NCBI RefSeq assembly: GCF_022539665.2
Contig: NC_081338.1
Coordinates: 5,455,679 to 5,519,678 of the forward strand
Length of the DNA stretch: 64,000 nucleotides
From: Daphnia carinata
Lineage: Eukaryota; Arthropoda; Branchiopoda; Diplostraca; Daphniidae
Direction of reading: 5' to 3'
The notes under the pieces were generated by a model. That model was not told the DNA's origin. It did not search any database and saw nothing but the letters and a program-made list of their open reading frames with translations. Positions 10,577 through 22,536 of this stretch are shown in pieces; position 1 is the first letter of the stretch; each line of letters begins with the position of its first letter. Position numbers and translations under genes: made by a program.

Positions 10577-13150
10577 AAGCAGAGAAGACGAAGGTCTAAC
10601 CACGAATCTTGCACAAATTCAATGTTTGGTTACTACTGATTGCTTGACATTTCGGAAATCATTTGGATCTTAAAAATAAAAAGTCTCGGACTTCATTGTT
10701 TCAAACCATAAGGCGATTTGCGTGGCAGCAGCAGTTATTTTTTTGGCAACATTCATTGGGACGATCGTCCTCGGTCAAGTAAATGACGACGAGTGTCAAA
10801 AATGCCAACCACTGACCCCGAGTCCGCAAACCATTCCACGCAGTGAAACCTAAGGAAGTCCCGAAAAAGATGGCTCAAAACAAAAAACAAAAAAACAAAA
10901 AACAAAGGACTCAAAAAAATGTTTGGACATCGTTCTTCTAAAACCAAATGGAAGCAGAGGAGAAGAAGGTCTAACAATTAATATGTTTTGATGCTTAGAT
11001 AATTCTGTGTGCTTTTGTTTTGTTTAAATTCGTAACGTTTGAAGGAAGGGGCTAAATTGATCTGATTCGATGTGGTCGCTGCAAATTGATGGCATTATGA
11101 TCTACTGGACGGAAGTGAATGGCGACATACGACAACGAACATCTTTGACGCTTAGGAAACCTGTTTGCTGTCAAAGGAAGCAGTTCCCTAATCTCATTAT
11201 GGTCATTGTCATTGGTATCGATTTTTCATTTCTGTTTGATTGTAACTTTGGCGACTGATGTGCATTGGCTACGGGACATCGGCATTTTGATACACTGAAC
11301 GTTAATAGGTGAAGAAAGACGACAATGGCACAATCGATTAAGAAATAAGTATGCTGTTAAAGTGGAAAAGTTTTTTAATCGTTATGGCCATTGTCACCTC
11401 TCTCCCACCCCCAATTTCATTCGGTTATCATGATGCCACCAAGTTTCAGCCAATGTATTTGGTTTCCGATAGTTCCATCGGACTGAAGGAAGAATTGATG
11501 ACAAAGATCATTTTTGATACTTTGAATACCTGTCTGCTGTTCGAGTGCTTTAGTACTGCGTAAGTGGACAGGTTTTCTTATTCAGAAATGATCCGTTTTT
11601 CATTCCTTCACTGTCGTTTCATTCTTATCATGATGCCGTCCATTTGTAGTTATCGAAAATAGGGGACCATCGTTGCAGACACTGTAAACTGGTCTTTTAA
11701 ATTGCAATAGCTGCCATTTTGAATGATGTGAAATTTATACCTTCATTTGGATGGGCCGTGACTTGAACAAAGTCCACAGGTTTTCTAAGCACCCTTACAT
11801 TTTCATAGTTATACCTCTCCAGCTTCTCTTTTCTTTCGATTTCTTTCATAAATTCAATGTTTGGTTAACACTGATTGCTTACATTTCGGAAATCATTTGG
11901 ATCTTAAAAATAAAAATGTTAAAAAAAATGCTCCAACGACTTCTAGTGTTTTAATACTTAGTACATAAATAAGATTGTTCGAAACAAAATACGCTTTCAA
12001 AGTCTTTGAGAATTAGCTTTGTTAGCTCGCAAAGTAACGTATTTAAAGTAGCAGGTGATGGTCATCAGAACTGATTAAATAGAAATAGTACGGTAAACAA
12101 ACAAAATAAAAAAAAGGAAGATGGGGGAAAGGAACTAAACGCACAAAGATTACTTTGAGGGAAGAGTTTCAATGGTCCTACCATGTAGAGCTACTAGTTG
12201 AAACAATGGGGCTTGTAAAACACGATTTCAATTAGTTTTCGGGAATAGCCTAAACAAAGAAAAATAATTGAATTATTTTTACAACTTCTCATTGCATTGA
12301 AATGGTGATTGCACTAGACGTAACTTGCTCTAGGTTAAATAATTTAAAGTTTAACAGGAACCAAAAAAAAATTCAATAATCGATCGCTAGAGCGGACGAC
12401 AAACTGCATTGGTGCTCTTGTTCCTGATCGTGGTGCAAATGAGAAGTGCAAGTCAAAGGAACAAGTCTGATGTGCGATTTTTTCTGTGGACTGCAGGCGT
12501 ATCGCACAGGAAGATTATAATTCAAAGGTCAGTACACGCAGGTCGTCAACATTAATCCCGACTGAACTCTTCTCACGCCCACCATTTACTGCGTTGTGTT
12601 TGAAACAAGCCGGCAATTCTATTCGCATCACGTCAACATGGCTGCATTTTTTTTTTACAATCTTTTTCATTGCATCAAGGATAAGGTTTTCCATCGTTCC
12701 CTGTGTGCTAAAAAGCCAGGTATAACCGTGTTTCACCATCAAGTCCGTTTAAACCTGTATACGACTGATTTTGTTGACCTTCTGCATTTCACACTCTAAA
12801 CACACACTCTATTAAATTGCAGAGGCGGCGGTTTGTAATCCGAAACGCAACGGTAGGATTGGATTATGCAAGGTTGGGTGTAGGTAAATATGAAGGCGCC
12901 TGCTGTCACAAAACTTTTACGATTAAAATCATTTGGCTACCATTCGTTTTTGTATAAAAGGCCAACAAAATTGGTCGGGTAAAGCATTCTTTTCGACGTC
13001 GAAATCACGGATGGTTCCAGCGAAATATAGCTACCCTATTTTACGTGTCAAGGTAGGTTGATTGAAACTGAAAATAGTATTTGGTAATTTTGTTAAATAA
13101 AAAAAAAGCGGTTACAGAAGATGATGTTTCTAGTAAACAGCGTAATAGCC
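10577..13150 (+). other. 3' tail of repeat copy A, no intact gene
   Basis: This ~2.6-kb tail holds only short ORFs. One stretch at about 10700-10850 reads as a hydrophobic segment followed by a Cys-x-x-Cys-containing peptide, but it lacks a start codon in frame. The internal duplicate blocks described for the element lie here. A good TATA box (TATAAAAGG, 12953-12961) stands near the right end and points out of the element. Confidence 0.4.
12953..12961 (+). promoter_or_regulatory. Outward-facing TATA box near 3' end of repeat A
   Basis: TATAAAAGG is followed by conserved sequence and lies about 190 bp before the repeat border. It is kept in copy B at 30917-30925 although the neighbouring bases have diverged. 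It would drive transcription into the ABCB7 pseudogene region. Confidence 0.4.
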
Positions 13151-13181
13151 ATTGGTCTATATATTGGATGTACTTTGACAG

Positions 13182-13810
13182 TCACCCAGTGGCGGACTTG
13201 TTTCGGATTGCCATGAATCAAGCAGAGAATGAAGCAGGAAACAAGGCTATCGACTCACTGATGATAAAACAATTCTTGGTTTAATTATGGCTTTATGGAA
13301 ACTAACGTTTTCTAGTCTCACCTGTGTAATGGGCTAGAACTATGAAACTGTGAAGGTAAGCTTTCATCTCAACATTTTTTGAAAATAGAACATAAATTTT
13401 TTAATTTTTTGTAATTCATTTCCCTGCTTTTCAGTGCCTTTCCCTCCCAAGAGATGCATTTTCACTATGGCGGGAATGATGCAATCTTCAGTGGCTTAAA
13501 CTTCACAGTCCCAGCCGAGAAGACGGTTGCCTTGGTTGGGGGCTCAGGTCCTGCGTAATTTAATCAATCTTATTAAAGTGGTTTTCATACTAGAACAAGC
13601 GACAGTCTTCGTCAGTCAATTGCTATTGTTCCACAGGTATTATTTCATTTTTACTACCAAGCTTTTAACACTGCATTTCTTTGATTCATTTTTGATTAAT
13701 AGGAACCTGTACTGTTTAACAACATCATATATTATAACTTGCATTATGGCAACTTTCAAAAAAACGAAGATGAGGTGCATCAAGCGGCGATCAAGCGACC
13801 ACCAACGCGT
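13182..13810 (+). pseudogene. ABCB7-like mitochondrial ABC transporter fragment
   Basis: Pieces of an ABCB7/Atm1 gene follow each other in the right order. FRIAMNQAENEAGNKAIDSL (13196-13260) belongs to the membrane domain. NYETVK (about 13335) is followed by a GT donor. QEMHFHYGGNDAIFSGLNF...ALVGGSG (13440-13548) is the start of the nucleotide-binding domain. SLRQSIAIVPQ (about 13605-13636) and EPVLFNNIIYYNLHYGNFQ (13702-13760) come from after the P-loop. The sequence coding for the P-loop lysine and the next ~20 residues is missing. The donor expected after DSL reads AT instead of GT, and stop codons interrupt the pieces. The introns are still there, so this is a decayed DNA copy and not a retrocopy. 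The living gene would export Fe-S precursors from mitochondria. Confidence 0.8.
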
Positions 13811-15360
13811 CGTTCGGTCCAACAGTGTGGATATTGCCCATGATGAGTTTTTCTTACAAAAACGAAGTGAAGAAACAAGTTTTGATTCAAATCGGAGGTG
13901 AAGGCAGCTAGGAACCACTGCCACTCGGCACGCGAAAGTTTAATTGTTAAATAGGCACGGCAGTCGCGTTCGTTCCTCCCCTTTTTTCAATCGCACATGA
14001 TGGTAAAACGCTTACCGAGATCTTTTCACCTTCCCACAATTCATTCAAAACGAACGCAACACAAATTCCCTGTGTGTGACACCAGAGATAACTGTTGTTC
14101 AATTGTTTTGTTTGTTGTTTCATGGACAGAGGCACAGACATCTTTTACAATGATGTAGGCTATGTTTCCCGATGATTAAGTGAAGTGTTGTGTGCCTTGT
14201 GCAAGAAAAAAATCAATGTGTGATATATGCTTTTGTTGAAAATTTTGGGAATTTGATAGAATTGTGGCTTGCAAAGATATTAAGCAATTTTTAATAAAAC
14301 TGTTTTAAAAATTATTTTTCAACTGAATTTGGTTGTCTGGCAATGTTGTACTTCGGTGGTAGTCCATCTTTCAGACTTGGCCAAAGTTCAAGGTGGCGCC
14401 TCAGTTTGGTAATCCAAATTGAAACTTGGAGCATAATTTTTTTTCGCAGTTGCGAGTATTTTGCCAACGATTCTAGTTTGTCATCGATGACAGTCACCTG
14501 AAACCAAGGTATCCCTTTTTTTCATAAATTGTCCTATTGACCCTATTTATAACACCATGCTACAGAGAAATGGCATGAATCATGTGTTTAACTTCCAATT
14601 CAATTTGTCTTCTTAAATTTTGCCATTTTGTGTATCTTTTTCCTTTATGTCGAGTTAGACATCTGTGGAAGAAAAACAATTCCTGTAAATAGAGAAAATT
14701 ATTCCTCAAGATAGAAACAAGCTTTTGAGCACTACTGCATACATCTACATAGTAAAGCCTAACAGAGCCAAAGATTTGTTCCCCTCAGTGGGCATATAAC
14801 AGAGTTTGTCTATTCTTGTCAGTGGGACGTTCACCTTGGATAGAAATCACCTTAAAAAAATCCATTAATAATTGGTGCACCACCGATAATTTTCGAAAAA
14901 TGGTTAACTTTTTTTTTAGTACAAATAAGCAAATTCACTAGCAGTAGATGTAGATTTAGCCACAAATTGTTTTTAAAAAATTCCCCTTATGTGTTTTATA
15001 TTATAGAGCAACTGAAATTGACTTCTGGGAAAGGTCTCAGGAATAACAAGTTTTGGTCATCGTCATATCACGTACTCTGCATCCAATTGTAGTGCAAGCA
15101 ACTTACCGTTTGGTCTCCCACCTCATGTCTCAACCTGCTTATCAAAAGCTGAAGCAGTAAATGGCTTTACTGGACATCCATCCCAAAAAAATGCAGAAGC
15201 AAAGTAAATAAATGTCTTAATAATAAATAAAAAATTTTTAAAAACACGGTGACCAGGATTGACAAATGAAATGTTTTGTGTTCTTATTGCCATTATGCAA
15301 CCAATACTAGTAGCTGGATAAACTGTTCCCAATAATTCTGTACATATTTTTTTAGGGCTA
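13811..15360. other. Degenerate region with one exon-like ORF
   Basis: There is no complete gene. On the minus strand, 14497-14312 looks like a last exon: a TTTCAG acceptor, then an open frame ending ...LELWPSLKDGLPPKYNIARQ and a stop. I do not recognise the protein. Around 15404-15123 (minus) is a hydrophobic frame containing CTELLGTVYPA, faintly like the start of a REEP-type membrane protein. Both are probably fragments, as in the rest of this block. Confidence 0.35.
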
Positions 15361-15560
15361 TTGGCAATAAAAGGCAAGAATGCCATTATCAGGAGCACCA
15401 CCATTCAGGCAGATGCACGTCCAGTCAAGTGGCTGCATATGAAAACACTTCGCAGCCCTGTCGATACGTGCCCGAGGACGGCGTGTCTACCAATGGAAAT
15501 AGCGGAACAAAATAACGCGAAGTTGAAGTATACCTTTGCGACCCGCGTTTGAGCCGGAAA

Positions 15561-18521
15561 AATGGTGGGCAGGGTTTCCACAATCCTCATCCCATTTCTC
15601 ATCCTAATTGGATTAAACGTGGCCAAGGATCTCAAATCACTTCAGATTCCTCGAGCGAACAGGTGCAAGAGAAACCCTTTGTTCCACCATCACCCTCTTC
15701 ACCTTCACTAACTCGACTACCCCCTCCTACGCTTCTTCTTAACCATTCGCCATCACAAGAACAAGTGCTAGCTTTTCCCATTTCGGGGCCAGCTGGCCAT
15801 CTTGAAACTAAATGGAAACCTAAATTCGCGTCTTGTCAAATCTTCCAGCAAGAGACTGATACTGTCCCGTCTGTATGGAACCATTTGACGACCGGTCGAA
15901 TGTCAAGAGATCATTCTAGACCACTGATACCATGTTTATTATCCCTACCGTTTCGCATCTATTGCTTCCATGTAAGTCACGGATTAAATATTTCATACGT
16001 AACTAATTTCGTTAGCTAATTCTGTTTATTCTTTATAGTGCCATGAAGTTGGCCATGAGGCAAAACAATTTCCCATTGGTAACTCCGTCAAGCAACCCAA
16101 CAAAAGGAAGTCAGATGAAAGTCAGGGGTGCTGTGGAGTATACAATATTGCTTGTTTAATATGTTACAAAATTTAATTAAATGGCATTCTCTTTATCCTC
16201 GATCAGCATGCTAAAAAGGGAACCCATGCCATTGATTGTCATAGTTTAGCTATTGTAACTCAGGAAATTGGAAGCTCTGCTGAGAAACCTTGCATTTCCA
16301 GATGGGCTACAGGTGCCAATGCAGTTGCCGAATTAGTTGGAGGAAAGACGCCAGTTGTCAGAATATCCGTCGATAATAATCCTGTTGCTGCTGGTTCTTC
16401 GACAATAGAAGAAACTCTACAAGAGAGTTTTGTCACTCAAAAAAATATTGCAAATGCCACGTTTTCCGTGGAATCGAAATCCGTAATAACTGAAGCTGAC
16501 ATTGACGAACTTCTAGCTAGCGCTAGATTTGCTGGAAATAAAAAGGCGGATACCTTATCCAGTATAAAGAGCGATTCGTCGGTTTCCAAGACTAAACTCA
16601 TCCCCAATTATGCGAACAGAAATGCAGGGAATTCCAGCCCTTGTTTACCTAGCCCAATCAGCACAGAAGGATCTTCCGGAACCAAGGATGACAAAAAAGG
16701 AAACGAGAAGGGGGAAACAGGCAAAAACAAAAACGCGGACATTCAAATTTGCAATCTAGTACATTTCATTTCGTTTTTGTTTTATTTATTATTGTTTTAA
16801 TTTTGTTTTATCTCCAGTTTTGCCAGCCTTTTATTTTCATCTTCTTTAATTCAAAAAGAGTTGGTACCTTACGCAATCAAGAGAAGCAACGCTGCGAAGA
16901 ACTGGCCAAAAAGATGCAAATAGAGCAAAGAAGGTCGGAACTGTTTCCCGAAATCTTTAAAAAAGGTGAATTACGTTAAAATTTGGAAGTCGGTGTTCAA
17001 ATAATATCTTACTTACCTTGGGATTAATCTTCGGTAGATGAAAAGCGATGTGTCTCGCGTAAAGACGATGCCAGTAGAATCACCTCCACAAGAAATGCCA
17101 AAGAAAAGTGCGGAAGAAGAAGAGGTCTTGGCTCGTATAGAATTGATTAAAAGGGTACCCAGAGAGGTAAAACGATTTATGTATTTTTTTTTTTTAATCA
17201 GGAGCTTCAATTATTATTTATTTGTTTATTTTGTGTTAACATTAGGAGCTGGAAGAAATTGTTTTGAAGCATGTTTATTCTTGTGATGCAAATAAATGCA
17301 GTAAAGCAGAATTGGACACTGCTAAACGTCAGGTGTCGAACTTGCGAAAACATATCGCCTTGATTCAAAAAAAGCATAATGTAAGAACAAGTTTTGTTCC
17401 TACAAATAACGCAATTATCCAGAAATTGACTTATACGATTCGTTACTGCAGCGAAAAAGTAAAAAAAAAAGCAAAACCGAAACGTAAGCAAACTCGTTCC
17501 ATTGCCATACAAGTAGAATCGGTCAGTAGCAAATTTAAATATCGCATCTCTAGTTTCATATATGACATTCTTTTTCTGACAATCTAGCTGGATTGTGCAA
17601 CATCTGGCCAGCAGAACATCCCGTTGACAGTTGAATGTCTTCTCCTGGTGCATATCAAATTAGAGAGGGCTGAACCGCCATCACCAGAGTTATCCACTTC
17701 AAAGAAGGATAGCTCAAATCGTAGTTGTCCACCGCCCAGTGTTGGCAATTCAGATGTGGCCCAATTACCGTGCGATCCAATAGTCAGCAGCAGCAATACA
17801 ACGAACGAAAGGATTGTGAAAATCGAATAGCAATACATGCCAATATTACGTGATAACTCATTACATTCCGAAAACAATCGTGAGCACCAAGAAACAACAG
17901 CCACGCTTCATAGTCAGCTACCGCTACAAGAATCCACGTTTACTGCCGCTAAACCTGCGCTTTATGTCAAGAATATCGTTGCGTCGCCTCTTGGACATCC
18001 TCCGAAACAATTTCCAGTTTCTGCCGATCCGATCAATCCTTACGCCAAGTATTACCAATCGTCCCAGGAGCGACCCACCAACAGTACGGCAGGTCGAATT
18101 ATAGGACACCTGGAACAGCCACGTGCGTCCTCATCAAACACTTTACAAGGTGAACTTTCATCCCTATCTGCTGGTATCACCCGTCAAAGACAACAACCTT
18201 CAGCAGCTTCCAATTCGTATCAGCAACCGTACGTATGTACTTATGGGATCCAACAGGTAAAAAGATTATGCCTGTTGAGGCTTTACGCACTTAAGTGGAT
18301 TAATTAGTTGTTATAGCATTATATAAGTAATTATTAATTGTTTGCTTTGGTTTCATAGAAAAGTCAACGAATCGAGAACGTCCAATCGGATTCCCGACCG
18401 ATAAAGCCGGAAAACATTAACATTGAAGCAAACAAACCAATCGAAGTGATTGGGGCACCAATTCAGAGAAGCAAGATGTACGCTTTAGGTTCATACGAGC
18501 TCCCTATTCAAATTGAGGTAT
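15561..18521 (+). pseudogene. Unrecognised Ser/Pro-rich, probably nuclear gene with premature stop
   Basis: Several exon-like open stretches on the plus strand run in one direction: 15561-15972, about 16039-16130, 16206-16790, 16860-16960, 17038-17166, 17247-17380, 17588-18254 and 18360-18518. Many have proper GT/AG borders. The content is Ser/Thr/Pro-rich with one charged helical part (ELEEIVLKHVYSCDANKCSK and following residues, around 17247-17370). Such composition is typical of large nuclear regulators, but I do not recognise the family. The frame of the 17588-18254 exon is interrupted by a TAG at 17828-17830 where CAG would keep it open. This suggests a decayed copy; a sequencing error or a wrong exon model are the alternatives. 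Confidence 0.45.
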
Positions 18522-18529
18522 TTATAACT

Positions 18530-20964
18530 TAGAATTATTGGTTAACATTGAATTTTTCGCTACATTTTATTGTTTTTCGTTTTACAATTAGTGATAAGCG
18601 AATTTGTTGAGCCTTTTTTCTACTATTTGTTCACCGTTATAACCTAGCAAAAGTAAGTTATGATGGAGCTGTTATGCTCCATTAATTTTTCCCAAATGCG
18701 AATCTCTTTTTGTTTAGTGTTACCAGTTGGAATTCGTTTGGTACTCCTGTATCATCCTAATTTTCGTTGAGTTTCGTCCTAATCTTTTGCTGCCTACCAA
18801 AAGCGGTGGAAGAATACAAGCTCTAAAATCCTAGCTTCTTTTAGGAGTGCTCGATTTCTAATGCGCCTGTATTCTATTCTTTAATTGTAGAAATACCGTT
18901 ACTGATATTACTCGGGCAATATGCAGAGCTACATTGCATCCATTTTGCCATTGTGATTATAAATGTTAGTCTTATTGTGTTGTGCATTGGTTTCATATTA
19001 GTGCCGATGCGTATCTTCGAAGAATGTGAGGAAATATTTCCTCTTTCACTGCTATGCGACTAAAAACAACGACGACTTTGTTCTTATTTTTATTTATTTT
19101 ATTTTATTTTTTCTACTTTTATCAGTTTTAATTAACCAGTTTGGCAATCCTGTAATCCTGATGTACTTCTTGTTCGTTTTTAGTTCCATGAGTCATAGAA
19201 CCCTTCCATGACTGGGTCATGGTTCTATGAATCTCGTTTCGCCCATTCTTTCTTAAGTAATATTTTATTTTTTTTATTAATTTGTTACTAGTGCAACGAA
19301 AATATTTCCTAACGATTTACATTGAAGGAACATGCAAGTTTCGCCAAGAGACACATGAACGTCTTAAATAAAGTTTACATCATGTAACGCTCTTGTTTCA
19401 GCCAAAGTACGAACCACGTGCTTTTGGCACAGAAAGAAGCAGCATTCTTGTTAATTCGCAGTGGGAGTTCGCGTGGTTGGAGGTTGGCATTCTTAAAGGT
19501 AAAGAACAAATTTTTATTGGAATTGGTGCAACAGTGAGCTGCCCAGTGCACATTTAATCAAACATTTCTTGCATGTTAGGAGGACAAGTTGGGGTCTTTC
19601 CTCAATTAGGTGAATCTGCTTGTTCTTAATTTATAAGTTTTTGAACAGTAATTTGACGTATTTCAATTAAATTGTTTTTAGTGGACATGAGGAGATCAAT
19701 TTTTAAAAATCCACAAACTTGATGAAAACAACTCGGGTAAGTTAGCTTTTGTAGATCAATCATTTTTCACTAATTAATTATTGCTTTTCTGCGCAGGTAG
19801 ATAACTGCACTTCATTTACTACTTTACTACGTTACTGTTGCATACACGGAAATTAACTGGTGAACTATTCACAATTGTTGCAGTATTGGTTATCTATACT
19901 GGCAAAAGAGAACCAGGGCAACTGGAGAGCTATGGTAAGTGTAAGATCTTGGAAGATAATTCATGTTGCCCTAAAAATGTACAATCTAAAATCTGTATGA
20001 TTGCTGCAACTGAAAATTGCCTAGATCAGAGAGAGAAGCAGCTTGAAAGAATTTCTACGTACTGTCAGACGAAAAATGTGTGTCCAGCAAAGCAAGTTTC
20101 CAAGATTGTTGAAGGAATCAGAGGCAGTTAAATTCCCGCGAGGCAATAAGTCGATAGCATTGCAGAAAAAATCCTCTTAACAATTTCATCATCGGCGTTG
20201 CTGTGACTAGTGGAAAGTTCAGGCTGACAACTCTTCAAAACCCCTTGGGAAGAATTTAATCATTTAACAAAGGAATTTTGACTTATTGTCCAAGCAAGGC
20301 CCCAATTTCTGCAAGTATTGAATGTAAGTCGTGTCTGTAACTCAACACAAAGATCTTGTTTAGAAGATTAGCAATTTAAACTGTCTTTTTTCCTAGGCAA
20401 AATTTTATTTGTTGATACCAATTTCTTTTAGAAAAGTCTTTTCAAGATTCAAGTGGACGCGCCTTTCCGATGAAAAAGACTTCAGGAGAAGCCTTACATG
20501 GTAAATTAAACGAAGTGAAAAGCAAATTGTGACTATGAAGAAGTTTTTCATTTCAAGTTCTGATGAATATCTTATTATTTTGCAGGCCGGTAGTGAATGA
20601 GTTGCGCAGACTGAGACGGTGACATTTCCGATGCTGAATTTTTACAAGCGAACGGATCCTTTTTAGTTATTGATCCGTATTTCATATGTTCGATAATTTG
20701 GCTTCTCTAACTGCTGTGTGGTTCCATAACAACAACATCGAATCTTCATTCTACGTTCATCTACAAATCGTACAAAAGTAAGTAATTTCCAGTTTTACTT
20801 TAATCGGTTTTGAACTGAAATATCTACTTTACAACGACGTAGTCCTAATTAATTTATTGCACTTTACAGCTTTACGCATTTAGTTAAGGTTTATGGATAT
20901 TTGGTTTCTCTCCCTTTAAGTCTACTTTCAAATGAGCCGGTAGCAATGGCTTGTATCATTAAGG
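18530..20964. other. Low-information region before the assembly gap
   Basis: No gene is supported. Short open pieces exist. One at about 19401-19500 reads PKYEPRAFGTERSSILVNSQ after a CAG acceptor. One at 19838-20131 is Cys-rich with a hydrophobic start. Neither joins to a neighbour in a convincing way. They may be further fragments of decayed genes. Confidence 0.3.
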
Positions 20965-21064
20965 NNNNNNNNNNNNNNNNNNNNNNNNNNNNNNNNNNNN
21001 NNNNNNNNNNNNNNNNNNNNNNNNNNNNNNNNNNNNNNNNNNNNNNNNNNNNNNNNNNNNNNNN
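20965..21064. other. Assembly gap (100 N)
   Basis: Exactly 100 N, the conventional size for a scaffold join of unknown length. Sequence on the two sides may not be truly adjacent. Confidence 0.99.
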
Positions 21065-21444
21065 CAATCGAGTACGATGCTGAAACACAGTCGCTAATTG
21101 AAGGTACTGTTTAGTTAACTTTACTTCCAATGCCAACTTTACGTTTTTATTTAACAGCTGCCAATAAAGCCCGTATTGCCTATGATGAAGCTGATCGTCG
21201 ATTGAGAGATCTCGATCGAGAAATCCGTCAGTTGGAAGAATTCAACTCCAAAGATTACGGTCCCAATGAAGAGTACCAGCCGCTGAACGGCCAGTGTTAC
21301 GAGTACAGTGACAGAGAGTATACTTACAAGCTGTGCCCGTTTGATAATGGCAGTCAACGACCCAAACATGGAGGCAGTGAGACTCGCCTAGGTTCTTGGG
21401 ATTTTTGGGACGGTCCGGAGGGAAACAAGTTCGCATATAAATAA
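21065..21444 (+). pseudogene. Glucosidase II beta subunit (PRKCSH) fragment, MRH domain cut short
   Basis: Two exon pieces remain: about 21066-21103 and 21158-21444. They read IEYDAETQSLIEAANKARIA, then a coiled coil, then the start of the mannose-6-phosphate-receptor-homology (MRH) domain: DYGPNEEYQPLNGQCYEY and YTYKLCPFDNGSQRPK, then LGSWDFWDG. In the intact protein, which helps trim glucose from N-glycans in the ER, the MRH domain continues with a Gly-x-x-Cys-Trp segment and further cysteines. Here a TAA follows KFAYK, and no GT donor allows continuation. The N-terminal part is lost or lies in the gap. Truncated copy or assembly break. Confidence 0.8.
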
Positions 21445-21543
21445 TAGCACTAGCTGGTGCTAAAAATGTGACATATTTCTCTGCTTCATCATTTTCCTGT
21501 GAAAACAAACATTTTTGCATGAATTACAAACGATGAAAGTGTT

Positions 21544-22348
21544 CCCGAAGCATACCGTTTGAATCTCCCATTCTAACGATGCAATTTTCTCCTAAACTGC
21601 TTTGACAATCTCAAATATATCTTCGGCTTCGTGAGCTTCGCGTTCGTTTTGAATCAGTAACGATTGAAGTTCTCTTTCCATTTGCGAGGCGTCACTACTG
21701 ATGGTGATCTTTTTCTGAAGTAAATTCAAATCAGCAGCGTGGCTCTGCAAATCTACCTTGCGACGGAAACTAATAAGCTCTAGCATGAAACATTAATATT
21801 ACGAGTAACGTAAGACAAACCTGTTATTTCCGTAGCCATTTCTTTCACTCGCTTTTCCAACGAAGGTAGACTTTGCAATTCCTTGTTATTTTTCTCAATG
21901 CCCTTGGTAAGTTTTCCCATTTCTGCATTCACCTCCGTCATTTTGGCCCGCAAGACTCCCAGATTTAATCAACGACAGACTTTCATTATTGATCATTAGC
22001 GATTCTCATTTCAAACTACTATTTCGTACAATAAGATTTGTCTTGTATTTGCCTTTGAGGGAGTCCACGTGAAGCTGCTTTTAAACCTCCCAGTCCTTGC
22101 TGAGTTGTTGGTCGGTCAGCTGTTGCCGTATTCTGTTTAAGAATTCAGAAAAAAAGGTGAGTACACAAAAAATTGAAAATAAAAAGAAAAGACGTACATG
22201 ACTGTAAGCTGTGACTGCTCTCATAGCATTGGTTCCTGAGGTAGCCGTGCCAGCACGAGATCCAGGGCGATTGACGGTAGAGATCCGTTGTGCAAATCCA
22301 GCAGAAACCAATCCACTTGATTTTTGCACTCCGTACTCGTTCGCCTAC
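21544..22348 (-). pseudogene. IFT74 N-terminal copy with nonsense codon and lost splice acceptor
   Basis: Reading leftwards, the exons resemble intraflagellar transport protein 74, a coiled-coil member of the IFT-B core in cilia. From about 22348 comes a basic N-terminal tail with STVNRPGSRAGTATSG. Next (about 22133-21989) is a segment with RPTAQQGLGGLKAASRGLPQ then QRQIQDKSY. Then from 21964 comes YLGVLRAKMTEVNAEMGKLT and following residues, and from about 21785 a coiled coil ending AEDIFEIVKAV. The acceptor before position 21964 reads AA where AG is expected, although the frame across the junction is otherwise exact. A TAG at 21592-21594 stops the frame, and matching sequence (EKIASLEWEIQT then a GT donor) continues after it. 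The rest of the gene is absent. Confidence 0.75.
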
Positions 22349-22536
22349 ACGAAAAACATTTAATTAGTAAGGTTTAGTAAACATGCATTTAAAAATTTAC
22401 TATTGGTGTTAATGGTCTTGATGACGAGTTGATTATTCAACCGTCTGCACCACTTTGACTGGTATTGGCTTCCTGCTGGTGTTGTAATAAAGATATCTTC
22501 CCTGAAAATCTTCTGTTTTCATTTTTTGTTGGTAAC

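Larger units (their letters stand above)
8191..13150 (+). mobile_element. Repeat copy A: ~5-kb element with retropepsin-like ORF
   Basis: This segment is repeated in direct orientation at 26358-31108. Both begin with GTTTTTAGTGTTTTTGATTT and fade out just after AACAGCGTAATA. The ORF part is almost identical between copies, while the tail has more substitutions and an extra ~150 bp in this copy near 11970-12150. I see no long terminal repeats, no terminal inverted repeats and no reverse transcriptase, integrase or transposase. A ~65-bp block around AATTCAATGTTTGGTTA occurs twice inside (about 10616 and 11846). A second block around ACATCGTTCTTCTAA also occurs twice (about 10550 and 10927). It could be a non-autonomous element or a segmental duplication of a gene with its flanks. 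Confidence 0.75.
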
